From Hymenobacter psychrophilus (GTDB lineage: Bacteria > Bacteroidota > Bacteroidia > Cytophagales > Hymenobacteraceae): DNA of 64,000 nucleotides. The notes below the pieces were generated by a model. The model saw nothing but the letters and a program-made list of their open reading frames with translations, did not search any database and was not told where the DNA came from. The translations under genes and the position numbers were made by a program. Shown in pieces: positions 24,572 through 32,983 of the stretch. The DNA lies in contig NZ_FNOV01000012.1 in NCBI RefSeq assembly GCF_900107135.1, positions 62,001-126,000 on the forward strand, written 5' to 3'. How positions within the stretch are numbered: the stretch's first letter is position 1; every line of letters begins with the position of its first letter.

Positions 24572-25555
24572 ATGCTTTTGCTCTTTCCGCGCTCCGTTCT
24601 GCTTATTCTGCCGCTGCTGGCGGCCCTGCTGCTGCCGGCGGGCCGGGCCCGCGCCCAGGCGGCGCCCAATCCGGGCGAGAATGTACCCTTCCTGATGACG
24701 TTTGGGGCCCAGGCCGACCCCAGCTGGGGCGACGACGACTTCACCCAGACCTTCTTTTTTCTGGTGCCCAAGGAAAGGCGCCAGCCGGTCTATATTCGCG
24801 TATTCGACCCCGACTGCGGTGGCCAACACGACGAACCGAAAGGCGGCTGGAACACCACCACCAACTTCAGCCTCTACGGCGGCCCCAACGCCCACTCGGC
24901 CCCCGATGCCCGCGCCACCAGCCCCAAAGGCCAGTACCGCGCCGGTACACTGCTGGCCCAGAAAAATTTCGGGGCCGAGCCCACCTACGACAACCGCTGG
25001 TATACTTTCGGTCCCCTCAATCCCCTGGCGGGCGAGCTGACGCCCGAGTTCGACGGCTACGTGTTCAAGCTGATTGCCCAGGGCCTGCGCGGCGACGATG
25101 GCAACCTGTACCGCTACTTTCTGAGCTCTTCGCCTACCGAGAATATTGCCGTGGAAGGCGGCAACGCCTTTACCTACGAATACTCGTTCCGGCTTACGCC
25201 CGTGGTGGGGGCCAAAACTCACCTTTACCCCTTCGTCAACGACCGGGTGGTGAGCATCCGGCAGAGCAATTTCGACGTGGACGGCGGCGTGCAGCTCAAG
25301 ATTTTCAGCGTGGCCAAAAACGGCCACCCGGCCATCGTGAGCGGCAATAACGTTTGGGCGGCCAGCACCCACCCCGTAGTGGCCAAGGAGCACGGCCTCT
25401 CGCTCGATTTCCAGCTCACTACCCTCTCCAAAGCCCCCAACGACCTGGTTTTCTACGTCACCGACCAGTACGATGTGGCCCTACCCTTCTTTGCCATTCC
25501 GCTGGGCGGCCCGCCCCGCTACCGCTACGAGGTGGAGGTGAAGATGCGGGAGTGA
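24572..25555 (+). CDS. Hypothetical secreted protein
   Basis: 327 residues. Signal peptide (MLLLFPRSVLLILPLLAALLLPAGRARAQ) followed by a beta-rich body: ENVPFLMTFGAQADPSWGDDDFTQTFFFLVPKE, FDPDCGGQHDEPKGGWNTTTNFSLYGG, and RYRYEVEVKMRE at the end. It looks like a tandem of beta-sandwich domains; I cannot name a family. Start chosen at the ATG beginning the signal peptide; a longer frame from 24479 overlaps the DinB promoter region. Function unknown. Confidence 0.75.
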   Translation: MLLLFPRSVLLILPLLAALLLPAGRARAQAAPNPGENVPFLMTFGAQADPSWGDDDFTQTFFFLVPKERRQPVYIRVFDPDCGGQHDEPKGGWNTTTNFSLYGGPNAHSAPDARATSPKGQYRAGTLLAQKNFGAEPTYDNRWYTFGPLNPLAGELTPEFDGYVFKLIAQGLRGDDGNLYRYFLSSSPTENIAVEGGNAFTYEYSFRLTPVVGAKTHLYPFVNDRVVSIRQSNFDVDGGVQLKIFSVAKNGHPAIVSGNNVWAASTHPVVAKEHGLSLDFQLTTLSKAPNDLVFYVTDQYDVALPFFAIPLGGPPRYRYEVEVKMRE

Positions 25556-25694
25556 CCAGCAAGTGCCTGACAGCAAAAGTGTACCGCGAAAGTCGGTTTC
25601 GCGGCACGGCGCGGCGACAGTTGACGCGGCAGTTGACTTTGTGCGGAATTCAACTTAAACTGAGCGACTTATCCAGTGCTAAGCCGTATCCGTT

Positions 25695-26753
25695 ATGCCT
25701 TCCGCCGCCCCAAGGCCCCAGCCGCCTGCCCGTCGTAGTCGCCAGCATTCGGCCGGGCCGCTGGCGGGGCTGCGCCGGGCAGTGCGGCGCTACTTCGGCT
25801 TTTCGCGGCGCGAAACCTCGGGGCTGGTGGTGCTGCTGGCGCTGCTGGGGCTGCTGCTGGCCCTGCCGCCGCTGCTGCGCCCCGCATTGCCCATCTACAA
25901 CCCGGCCCCCGACCAGCGCCGCCTCGATGCCTGGGCCGCCGAGCTGGCCGCCCGCCGTACGGCCCGGCCCGCTTTCGAAAACCGCTATTCCAGCCGCTAC
26001 CCCCGCCGCGCCTACGTGGCCCGCGAGCGGGTGCCCCAGGTGCCGCTGGCTCCCTTCGACCCCAACACGTTTTCGGCCCGCGACTGGCAGGCGCGGGGGC
26101 TGCCGGCCTGGCTGGCCGAGCGGCTGGTGAAGTACCGCACGGTGGTGGGCGGCTTTCGGGCTAAGGAGCAGCTGCGCAAAGCTTATGGCCTCTCCGACAC
26201 CACCTACGCCCGACTCGCGCCCTATATCCGGCTGCCCGAGCTGCTGCCGGCCCGCGCGCCGCGCACGTTCGCCAAGGACGGCCGCTTTCCCGAGCGCAAG
26301 CCCTTCGAGGCCCGGCCGGGCTTCGTGGCCAAGCCCCGCAACCTGGCGGCCTTCGATTTGAACGCGGCCGACACCACCCAACTGATGCAGATCCGGGGCA
26401 TCGGCCGGGGCTACGCGCGGCGGGTGGTCGAGTACGGCCAGCGGCTGGGCGGCTTCCGGCAGGAAGACCAGTTAACCGAAATTTTTGCCCTGCGCGACGC
26501 CCCCGACCTCATCGACAGCCTACGCAAATACACCTTCGTGGCCCCCGGCTTCGTCCCGGCCCGCCTCGATGTGAATGCCGCTTCCTTCGAAGTGCTACAG
26601 GCCCACCCGTACCTGGGCAAGCGCCTGGCCCGCGTGCTGGTAGCCTACCGCCAGCAGCACGGCCCGTTCCAGCAAGCCGACGACCTGCGGAAAATCCGCA
26701 TCCTCGACGAAGCCACCTTCGACAAACTATTGCCCTATATATTAGTAAAATAG
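25695..26753 (+). CDS. Membrane-anchored helix-hairpin-helix (ComEA-type) protein
   Basis: 352 residues. A basic N-terminus (RRSRQH, RRAVRRYFGFSRRE) precedes one transmembrane helix at about 43-62. Three HhH DNA-binding-like repeats follow: a degenerate one near 115-150 (FDPNTFSARDWQARGLPAWLAERL), and two good ones near 218-250 (FDLNAADTTQLMQIRGIGRGYARRVVEYG) and 289-345 (LDVNAASFEVLQAHPYLGKRLARVLVAYR). Related to ComEA, the DNA receptor of competence, but the topology (large extracytoplasmic or cytoplasmic HhH part) is not determined. No other competence gene is adjacent. Confidence 0.85.
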   Translation: MPSAAPRPQPPARRSRQHSAGPLAGLRRAVRRYFGFSRRETSGLVVLLALLGLLLALPPLLRPALPIYNPAPDQRRLDAWAAELAARRTARPAFENRYSSRYPRRAYVARERVPQVPLAPFDPNTFSARDWQARGLPAWLAERLVKYRTVVGGFRAKEQLRKAYGLSDTTYARLAPYIRLPELLPARAPRTFAKDGRFPERKPFEARPGFVAKPRNLAAFDLNAADTTQLMQIRGIGRGYARRVVEYGQRLGGFRQEDQLTEIFALRDAPDLIDSLRKYTFVAPGFVPARLDVNAASFEVLQAHPYLGKRLARVLVAYRQQHGPFQQADDLRKIRILDEATFDKLLPYILVK

Positions 26754-27215
26754 CCTCCCGACTCCCTACCCCTCTTCAAGCGTGCCTTTCCTGCTTCTTT
26801 TCCAGACAGGATTAGCGTGGGCATAAATCCAGTGCTATCAGACCAAGCGGCTAACATTAGGCAGGACTATGGCGTGATGGACCGGCTTTACCTGCTGGCC
26901 TGTTTCTGGCGGGGCGGAAATTACTTGCGCTGCCTTTGGAAGTACCTTTTATACGCTAATCGCACTCTCCATAAATGTTCTCGCGCTTAAGAAAGCGAGT
27001 CCAGGACGTTCTTGGTTTGGCTAATTGAGCCCGAAACATAAGGCAGCACCGCCGCGGCGGGATAAGACTCAGCTGTAAATAGCGCTTATAACGTTTTCTA
27101 AACGACCGTTTGGAAAATGTTACGAACCAGTTTATGGGCTATGCACAGTCGTTTGCAGCACGTGAAAGGGCTTGTACCGCATTTATACCCCGATTTCCAC
27201 TAGGCAGGACGGTTT
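26754..27215. other. Intergenic stretch, no gene seen
   Basis: 462 bases of lower GC than the flanks. No reading frame with start, export signal or recognisable family; no RNA fold or strong hairpin identified by eye. Confidence 0.6.
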
Positions 27216-27758
27216 TTAGAAAAATTCACCCTTCAGCAAAGGGCTAAATGTATCAGTGACAATAAAGAAAGTCAACATAAGTCCTGTTAGAATGCCCGCA
27301 GTTATGGCTAGCCCAGCAGAACCAATGGCTAGCCCTAGAACAAAAAGTAGCAGGAGTACGATACCAATTAAGGCTAATAGACGAAAGAGCGCGTCAAGTT
27401 CATGTCCATCGGTAGGTTGCCAATACTTTTTGTTTTGGGCTACATCTCGATGATGTTTGAGCTTGACAATAGGAAGGCGAACAACCATACTTTTAACTAA
27501 GTCACCCTGTCCGTTCATATGGCTCGTTGGCCGGTATCGTTGGGCAGCCCTTCGTAGCAAAGGATTAATAACCGGCTTCTCCGCTTTGTATGTTACAACT
27601 GAATTACCCGATTGGGGTTGCACCGCAGAATCCTGTTGTATCGTGGACCCTACCGGCTGAAACTGAAATGCTACTCGTTCTGCCCGGCAACCAGCTAGGA
27701 ATACAACTAAGCATAGCATGTTTCGGACACTGATATAACATGTAATCATACACTTCAT
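27216..27758 (-). CDS. Hypothetical membrane lipoprotein
   Basis: 180 residues from ATG 27758 (27749 and 27719 are alternatives). The N-terminus ends in a possible lipobox (LAGC followed by RAERV). The C-terminal third has two adjacent transmembrane helices (LIGIVLLLLFVLGLAIGS and AGLAITAGILTGLMLTFFIV). The middle is basic and polar. Base composition is lower in GC than neighbours and the flanks are long non-coding stretches, so it may be a recent arrival. No family recognised; export signal plus C-terminal helices is an unusual mix. Confidence 0.6.
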   Translation of the reverse strand: MKCMITCYISVRNMLCLVVFLAGCRAERVAFQFQPVGSTIQQDSAVQPQSGNSVVTYKAEKPVINPLLRRAAQRYRPTSHMNGQGDLVKSMVVRLPIVKLKHHRDVAQNKKYWQPTDGHELDALFRLLALIGIVLLLLFVLGLAIGSAGLAITAGILTGLMLTFFIVTDTFSPLLKGEFF

Positions 27759-28113
27759 AGAGAAAGGAAGAAACGGTAAAGTACTACTTCTCACTGCTAC
27801 CTAACCAGCCATCAAAAACCACCACTTTCCCGGGACGGTGGGTATAACTTGTATTATGATAAAAGGCTATCCCAAGATAGGGTAATGACTTTGCAAATCT
27901 CCCACCGCTCTGAAATCCTATTTATTTACTTCCACCAAAGCGCTTAGCGAGACACTTATGGCATTAGTCTTACACCCACCTTCCTTGAACAATGGAGCAT
28001 ATCCAGGCTTCGCGAACCTATTCTGGGATGCGAGGGTGCTTTGGTCACTGATGGCAGGATTTGCCTTACCCATTTGTGGAGAAACAGATAGCCGGAACGC
28101 CAACCGTCCCGGT
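27759..28113. other. Intergenic stretch, no gene seen
   Basis: 355 bases, lower GC. A 73-codon frame on the minus strand exists but has no coding signature. Confidence 0.55.
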
Positions 28114-28899
28114 TCACCGCACCACCAATACTGCGCCAACGGTTCCGCCGGGGGCGTACGTGGGTAGCAGCAGCAGCTTCTGCCCCAGGTGGCCGGGCAG
28201 CAGGCGGGCCACGGCGGGGTAGAGCCGCCACACAGTTTCGGCCGACAAAAAGCCGATGCTGGCGCCGGCCACTACATCGGTCAGCCAGTGCCGGTCGTTG
28301 AGCATGCGCATGGCCCCAGTGGCCGTGGCCACGGTGTAGCCGGCCACCGACAGCCAGGGGCGGCCCCGCCCGAATTGCTCGTGCAGCAGCGTGGCCGTCA
28401 GGAAGGCATCGGCCGTATGGGCCGAAGGAAAGGAGCTGAAATCGGCGGCCACATCGGGGCGCTGGGTGTGGCTGATGCGCTTGAGGTTGCTAACCAGTCC
28501 CGTGCTCAAGGCATGCGAAAGCCCGAAGCACGCCGAAAACGGCACCACGCCCCGCTCGCCCTTCAAGCCCACGGCAAACAGGCCATAAGCCGCCGCCAGC
28601 GGAACGCGCCGGGTATAGTCGTCGAGGGAGGTGCGGAAATGCGGGAAGTTCTCGCGGGTTTCCTCCCGCACCTCTTCCTTCATCTCGTCCAGAAAATTCT
28701 CGTTGCGGCTCGCGTAGCCTGCTGCCACCAGCACCACAGGCACGGCCACGCGCAGCACAGCGGGCCGGGTCAGCCACGGGCGCACAACCGGGGCGCCAAC
28801 TACCGAATCGGGGGGGCTGGCAGAGGGCTGGGCGGTTCCGGGCTGAGCCAGGCCCAGTAACAGCAGTAGCCAGGCAGAACGCAAACCGGAATTCTTCAT
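28114..28899 (-). CDS. PAP2 family phosphatase
   Basis: 261 residues with signal peptide or N-terminal helix (MKNSGLRSAWLLLLLGLAQPGTAQ). All three PAP2 motifs are visible: Kx6RP in LKRISHTQRPD, PSAH in SSFPSAHTADAF, and Rx5HxxxD in MRMLNDRHWLTDV. Such envelope phosphatases act on undecaprenyl pyrophosphate, phosphatidate or lipid A phosphates. The substrate cannot be read from sequence. Single gene; the disordered-protein gene at 29032 lies upstream on the same strand. Confidence 0.92.
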   Translation of the reverse strand: MKNSGLRSAWLLLLLGLAQPGTAQPSASPPDSVVGAPVVRPWLTRPAVLRVAVPVVLVAAGYASRNENFLDEMKEEVREETRENFPHFRTSLDDYTRRVPLAAAYGLFAVGLKGERGVVPFSACFGLSHALSTGLVSNLKRISHTQRPDVAADFSSFPSAHTADAFLTATLLHEQFGRGRPWLSVAGYTVATATGAMRMLNDRHWLTDVVAGASIGFLSAETVWRLYPAVARLLPGHLGQKLLLLPTYAPGGTVGAVLVVR

Positions 28900-28964
28900 A
28901 AATAGCGCATTGGAGCCCCGGAAGATAACCGATTCGGCGGCCAGTTACCAGCGAGCGGGCCAAC

Positions 28965-29015
28965 AAAAAATCGGCCCGCCGTGTGCCCCTGCTTAGGGCA
29001 GCCAGGGCGGGCCGA
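28965..29015 (-). terminator. Terminator of the gene at 29032
   Basis: TCGGCCCGCC (28971-28980) pairs with GGCGGGCCGA (29006-29015); the A-run at 28965-28970 is a U-tract on the minus strand. Confidence 0.8.
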
Positions 29016-29031
29016 CGTTTCAACTAGCTGG

Positions 29032-29916
29032 TTACTGCTTAGGGGGGCCAGGAGTCGCGCCGTAATCGGGCGAGTCGGAAGCGTTGGTGCGCTCATCGGA
29101 TGCCTGACCGTAGTTGCGGGCTGCCTGCTGCCGGTCGAAATCACCCTTGGCCGGCGAGCCGGCAACGGTATCCGGCTCCGAATCATCGTACTCATCGTTG
29201 TAGGAACCGCCCTTTGTGCCAAAGCCCTGCGACTCACTACCCTCCGAATCGGGCGAGCCGGCAGCCTCGTAACCGCTGCGGTCGGCGTGGGTGGGGGCAG
29301 TAGCGTCTGCTTCGTCGCGGCCGTAGCTGGTGTTGCTGGGCGCCTGACCGGTGCGCTGGCCCGCGGGGCCGCCCTCGGGATGGCCGGGGGTGTAGTCTTC
29401 GTGCTGATTGCGGTGCTTTTCGTCGGGTTCGGGCGCGGGGTTTGGCGGGCCCCCGAGCGAGGAAGTGCCATAGTTCGGAGCGTAGGCCGATCCGCTACCG
29501 TTGGGTGCGTCGTTGTCGTTACCAAACTGCGGACCCACCGCCGACCCGGGCGCATCGTGCCCGGCGCCCACGGCCACAGTACCGAAGCTGCCGTTTTCAG
29601 TCGAGGGGAAACCCTCTTCCGTCTGGGCCCGCTCGCCCTCGTAGCCCGAGGTGGCCGGAGCCTGCACCGGCGGGCCGGCATATGTATCGGCGCCGCGGCT
29701 GGCCTCGTTACCGTAGCCACCCTGGGTTGCGCCGTGGTCCGACTGGCGGCCAAATTCGCCGCGGCTGGCGCCGGACACCTCATTTTGGTCGTGGTTGAAC
29801 TCGTCGTTGGCAACGGGCTGCTCGGCGGGCGTATTGGCCGGCGTGCGCAGTTCGGGCGGCAGCGCGTTGGCGGGGTTTGCGGGCGTGGTATCGGGCTTCT
29901 GGGCGTCGTCGGACAT
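29032..29916 (-). CDS. Hypothetical intrinsically disordered protein
   Basis: 294 residues from ATG 29916. Dominated by Gly, Asn, Asp, Ser, Pro, Glu and Gln with scattered Tyr, and almost no large hydrophobics (NDEFNHDQNEVSG, GHDAPGSAVGPQFGNDNDAPNG, SYNDEYDDSEPD). No signal peptide. Composition resembles stress-related or condensate-forming proteins and Hymenobacter low-complexity proteins. Coding is supported by the single long frame and the terminator right after the stop. Function unknown. The cold-shock gene is divergent. Confidence 0.7.
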   Translation of the reverse strand: MSDDAQKPDTTPANPANALPPELRTPANTPAEQPVANDEFNHDQNEVSGASRGEFGRQSDHGATQGGYGNEASRGADTYAGPPVQAPATSGYEGERAQTEEGFPSTENGSFGTVAVGAGHDAPGSAVGPQFGNDNDAPNGSGSAYAPNYGTSSLGGPPNPAPEPDEKHRNQHEDYTPGHPEGGPAGQRTGQAPSNTSYGRDEADATAPTHADRSGYEAAGSPDSEGSESQGFGTKGGSYNDEYDDSEPDTVAGSPAKGDFDRQQAARNYGQASDERTNASDSPDYGATPGPPKQ

Positions 29917-30087
29917 GAGCAGGGAGAGCTTAGGTGGCACTGCTGCTTCATACGTAGCCCCGGCGGCCACGTTCCGCGGCCAGGTTTTTTTATTGCGTTG
30001 AAAAACCGTGTAGATTTACCGCGCTTGCCCGTTGCTTTTGCCCTACAGCCTCTTGCCTTTCTTTCTCTTCAACCAATTACCACCTTT

Positions 30088-30279
30088 ATGAAAACCGGAA
30101 CAGTAAAATTTTTCAATGAAGCCAAGGGCTTCGGCTTCATCGTGCAGGATGAGAATAACCAGGAGATTTTCGTTCACCAGACCGGCCTCGTCCACGAAAT
30201 CCGCGAAAACGACCGTGTCAGCTTTGAGGTCGTTGACGGCCGCAAAGGGCAAAACGCCGTGAAAGTAGAGCGGATATGA
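30088..30279 (+). CDS. Cold shock domain protein (CspA family)
   Basis: 63 residues: a single cold-shock OB-fold domain with RNP1 (KGFGFI) and RNP2-like (EIFVHQ) motifs that stack on single-stranded RNA/DNA. Acts as an RNA chaperone. The ATG at 30088 gives the canonical MKTGTVKFFNEAKGFG start; the longer frame reaching back across the divergent gene is not real. A long hairpin follows about 40 bases after the stop. Confidence 0.97.
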   Translation: MKTGTVKFFNEAKGFGFIVQDENNQEIFVHQTGLVHEIRENDRVSFEVVDGRKGQNAVKVERI

Positions 30280-30311
30280 GCTGTTAGCTAAAAAACGCAA
30301 TTCATCATCCG

Positions 30312-30400
30312 GCGTACGCAACGCAGAGGCCCTTATTTCGCTGACATACACCGCTGTTGCGGCTGTGCATGTGAGCGAAATAAGGGCCTCTGCGTACGCG
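30312..30400. repeat. Long hairpin after the cold-shock gene
   Basis: 30322-30342 pairs perfectly (21 bp) with 30374-30394, and GCGTACGC units at each outer end extend it. Loop of 31 bases with a small CCGC/GCGG stem. No T-run; between convergent csp and gldH. May act as a terminator or mRNA 3' stabiliser. Confidence 0.8.
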
Positions 30401-30442
30401 GCTGGCAGGCTATCCACCAACGAGTAGCTAGCAATCAACTAA

Positions 30443-30943
30443 TCACTTCCCGGCTTCATGGCGGGCTACGCGCACGCCCACGGCCATAATGCCGGGCAGT
30501 TGGTCCTGGCGCATGTACTGTTCCAGCTGAATGCGGTAAGTGCCGGTTTGGCTGAACTCCTGGCTGGGCAGGGCCAGAATACGGTGGTCGAAAATGTCGC
30601 CGCTACCGTTGCCCAGGGGCTCGCCGGTTTTAGGGTCCATCAGGTTCATATCGTGCAGCTTGCGCGAGATAACCCGGCCATCGGGGCCCGTTAGCGTCAT
30701 GCGGGCGTAGAGGTTGTAATAGCTGTAGTCGGCCGTGTTGCGGACGTTGAGAAACACGTCGTAGAGCGGGGCCGGGTCGGTGATTTCGAACTCGAACGTG
30801 GGCTTGTTCTGCACGGCCCACACGTAGGGGTCGCCGGCCGGTGAAGTCAGGTCGAGGTTTTTTTCATAGACCTCGGCCGGGTCGCAGGCAGTCAGCAGCA
30901 GCCCGCTGGCCAAAACCACAAATCCGCGCAGGAAAGAGTGCAT
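30443..30943 (-). CDS. gldH: Gliding motility lipoprotein GldH
   Basis: 166 residues. Lipobox LTAC, then the GldH family pattern: EFEITDPAPLYDVFLNVRNTADYSYYNLY, GEPLGNGSGDIFDH and GTYRIQLEQYMRQDQLPGIMAVGVRV. In Flavobacterium GldH is required for gliding and is linked to the T9SS machinery in the envelope. The gene follows ricT on the same strand with 20 bases between, the conserved Bacteroidota order, so both are probably one operon. Start at ATG 30943; an upstream in-frame ATG at 30964 touches the ricT stop. Confidence 0.9.
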   Translation of the reverse strand: MHSFLRGFVVLASGLLLTACDPAEVYEKNLDLTSPAGDPYVWAVQNKPTFEFEITDPAPLYDVFLNVRNTADYSYYNLYARMTLTGPDGRVISRKLHDMNLMDPKTGEPLGNGSGDIFDHRILALPSQEFSQTGTYRIQLEQYMRQDQLPGIMAVGVRVARHEAGK

Positions 30944-30963
30944 AGGGTCAGAAAAGCTAAACA

Positions 30964-32604
30964 TCAGGAATCAGCAGAGGGTGGAGTACCGCCGTCGGTG
31001 CTGCCCCCGCGGCCCGCCGAACGGCCGGTGCGGCGGCTGCCTGAGCGGCCCCGGCGTTCGGCCGAGCGGCCTTCGCCACCCTCGGGCCGGCCGCCCTCAG
31101 AGGTACCCTCAGAGCCAGCATTGCGGGGTGGGCGCCCGCCTTCACGGGCGGGCCGGGAGGCATCGGGAATGCCGCCTTCGGGGGCCGGGCGGCCCGCACC
31201 GCGGCGGTTTTCGCCGCGGCCTTCGCCACTGCGGCCCTCGTTGCCACGGCCACGGCCGGAGCGGCGGTTCAGGGGTTTAGCGGCGGCCCCGCGGGGCCGG
31301 GCGCGCTCCTCGGCCGCGGCGGCACCTTCGGCCGGGCCGGGGCCGCTGGCCGGAGCAGCGTCCGGGGTCAAGTCGTCGGATGCGGCGGGACGGGATGGGC
31401 GCTCGGCGGGGCGGGCGGCTCGCGGCGGGCGGGCGGCCGTGGCGGCCGGCGCTTCGTCGGAGGGCCGCTTTTTGCCGCGTTTGGGCCGCTTGGAAGCCGA
31501 AGACGATATTTTATCGTCCAGGCGTTCTAGCGAGCCTTCCACAATGGCTGTTACCTCGGGGGCGCGCTCCTCTTCGCGCATCGGCACGAGCAGGGTATCG
31601 GGCTGTTCGCCGCGCTTGTTCATTTCCAGCACCTCGCGCACGCGCTCCACCGGCAGCACCACCCAATTATTGTCGCCGCGCACGGCAAACCACATTTTGC
31701 GGCGGAAGATGTCGGTTTTCTGCAGCGTGTACTCGCCTTTGGCCGTGAGCAGCGGGCGCTGCACCTGCGGAATGTCCTTGAGGGCGTCGAGGTAGGTATC
31801 GAGCTCGTAGTTGAGGCAGCACTTGAGGCGGCCGCACTGCCCCGAAAGCTTGGCCGGATTCAGGCTCAGGTTCTGGTAGCGGGCGGCGGTGGTGCTCACG
31901 CTCTTGAAATCGGAAAGCCAGGTGGAGCAGCACAGCTCGCGGCCGCAGCTGCCGATGCCGCCGAGGCGGCCGGCCTCGTGGCGCAGCGAAATCTGGCGCA
32001 TCTCCACCCGCACCCGAAACTCGTCGGCCAGCCGCCGGATCAGGTCGCGGAAGTCCACCCGGTCATCGGCCGAATAGAAGAACGTGGCGCGGGTGCGGTC
32101 GGCCTGGTACTCCACGTCGGAGAGCTTCATGCGCAGGCGCAGCTCCTCGACCACGGCGCGGGCACGGAACATGGTGCCCGTTTCGAGGTCGCGCACGGCC
32201 TGCCAGCGCTCGGCATCGTCGTCGGTGGCCACCCGCAGAATGGGGCGGATGTCCTTGGAGTCGAGGGGCACCTTTTTCTTTTTCATCTGCAGGCGCACCA
32301 GTTCACCTTTCAGCGACACGTGGCCCAGATGCCAGCCACTGCCGGCGGCCTCCACCACCACGGCGTCGCCGGTGATGAGGGGCAGGCGGCTCTGGTTGCG
32401 GAAAAAGTCTTTGCGGCCGCCTTTAAAGCGGACTTCCACAATATCGAACTCTTTAAAGTCGCTGGGCATGTCCAGATCCTGGAGCCAGTCGAATACATTG
32501 AGGCGGGTGCAGCCGCTGCTACAGCTACCCTTCGAGCCGCAGCCCGAAGTAGTAGAATTAGTAGAGCAACCGCCGCCGCCGGAAGAACAAGAGGAACAAG
32601 CCAC
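30964..32604 (-). CDS. ricT: PSP1-domain regulatory iron-sulfur protein (RicT/YaaT family)
   Basis: 546 residues. Starts with a Cys/Gly/Ser-rich head (MACSSCSSGGGGC and more), then the PSP1 domain at about 45-330 with GGIGSCGRELCCSTWL and LSGQCGRLKCCLNYE, the cysteine-rich RicT signature. In Bacillus, RicT with RicA and RicF forms an Fe-S complex that modulates RNase Y; the Bacteroidota role is unclear. The last 170 residues are a long disordered Arg/Gly/Glu-rich tail (RGRGNEGRSGEGRGENRR), resembling RNA-binding RGG tails. Upstream of gldH. Confidence 0.88.
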   Translation of the reverse strand: MACSSCSSGGGGCSTNSTTSGCGSKGSCSSGCTRLNVFDWLQDLDMPSDFKEFDIVEVRFKGGRKDFFRNQSRLPLITGDAVVVEAAGSGWHLGHVSLKGELVRLQMKKKKVPLDSKDIRPILRVATDDDAERWQAVRDLETGTMFRARAVVEELRLRMKLSDVEYQADRTRATFFYSADDRVDFRDLIRRLADEFRVRVEMRQISLRHEAGRLGGIGSCGRELCCSTWLSDFKSVSTTAARYQNLSLNPAKLSGQCGRLKCCLNYELDTYLDALKDIPQVQRPLLTAKGEYTLQKTDIFRRKMWFAVRGDNNWVVLPVERVREVLEMNKRGEQPDTLLVPMREEERAPEVTAIVEGSLERLDDKISSSASKRPKRGKKRPSDEAPAATAARPPRAARPAERPSRPAASDDLTPDAAPASGPGPAEGAAAAEERARPRGAAAKPLNRRSGRGRGNEGRSGEGRGENRRGAGRPAPEGGIPDASRPAREGGRPPRNAGSEGTSEGGRPEGGEGRSAERRGRSGSRRTGRSAGRGGSTDGGTPPSADS

Positions 32605-32983
32605 GGCTTGGGGTTTATATATAGTACAGTCCGAGGCAGATTTAAGCCAACGGCACGAAATGGGTTATCGACAAAGATAGCCAAATAGCCGGGGCAGCTT
32701 AACTCGGCCTTGCGCACCCCTTATGGCTCCCGCAGGAGTTGCTATTGATAGTGCAGCAGCCATTGGGAAGGAAAGTATCGAACTTTTTTTTCGCTTCACC
32801 CAATCTACATAAACCCCTTTAATTCTATTTGCCAGGGTGATTATGGCGTTTTGTACAATATGTATCGGCATAGTCCAATGTATATAATTTTGACAATCAA
32901 ACCGATGGTATATTGAAATATCATCAATAAAAGCCTACGTTTGTCGCATTGTTCTACCATCCTACCCCTTACAACCAAACACC
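32605..32983. other. Intergenic region with promoter for the M57-like protease
   Basis: 379 bases, AT-richer toward the right. Contains the promoter element at 32936. No gene seen. Confidence 0.6.
32936..32943 (+). promoter_or_regulatory. -7 promoter element (TACGTTTG) for the zinc protease gene
   Basis: Exact TAnnTTTG with ATTG at 32912-32915 as a -33 candidate (20-base spacing), about 40 bases before the ATG at 32984. Confidence 0.6.

Noticed and set aside
23939..25393. 484-codon frame on the minus strand
   Set aside because: Shadow in GC-rich DNA overlapping both DinB and the secreted protein at 24572; no domain and poor codon pattern.
27918..28139. 73-codon minus-strand frame in the gap before the PAP2 gene
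   Set aside because: No start context, no export signal, no recognisable family; overlaps the PAP2 3' end.
28981..30087. Long plus-strand frame leading into the cold-shock gene
   Set aside because: The first 370 residues are antisense to the disordered-protein gene; only the last 63 residues are the real cold-shock protein.
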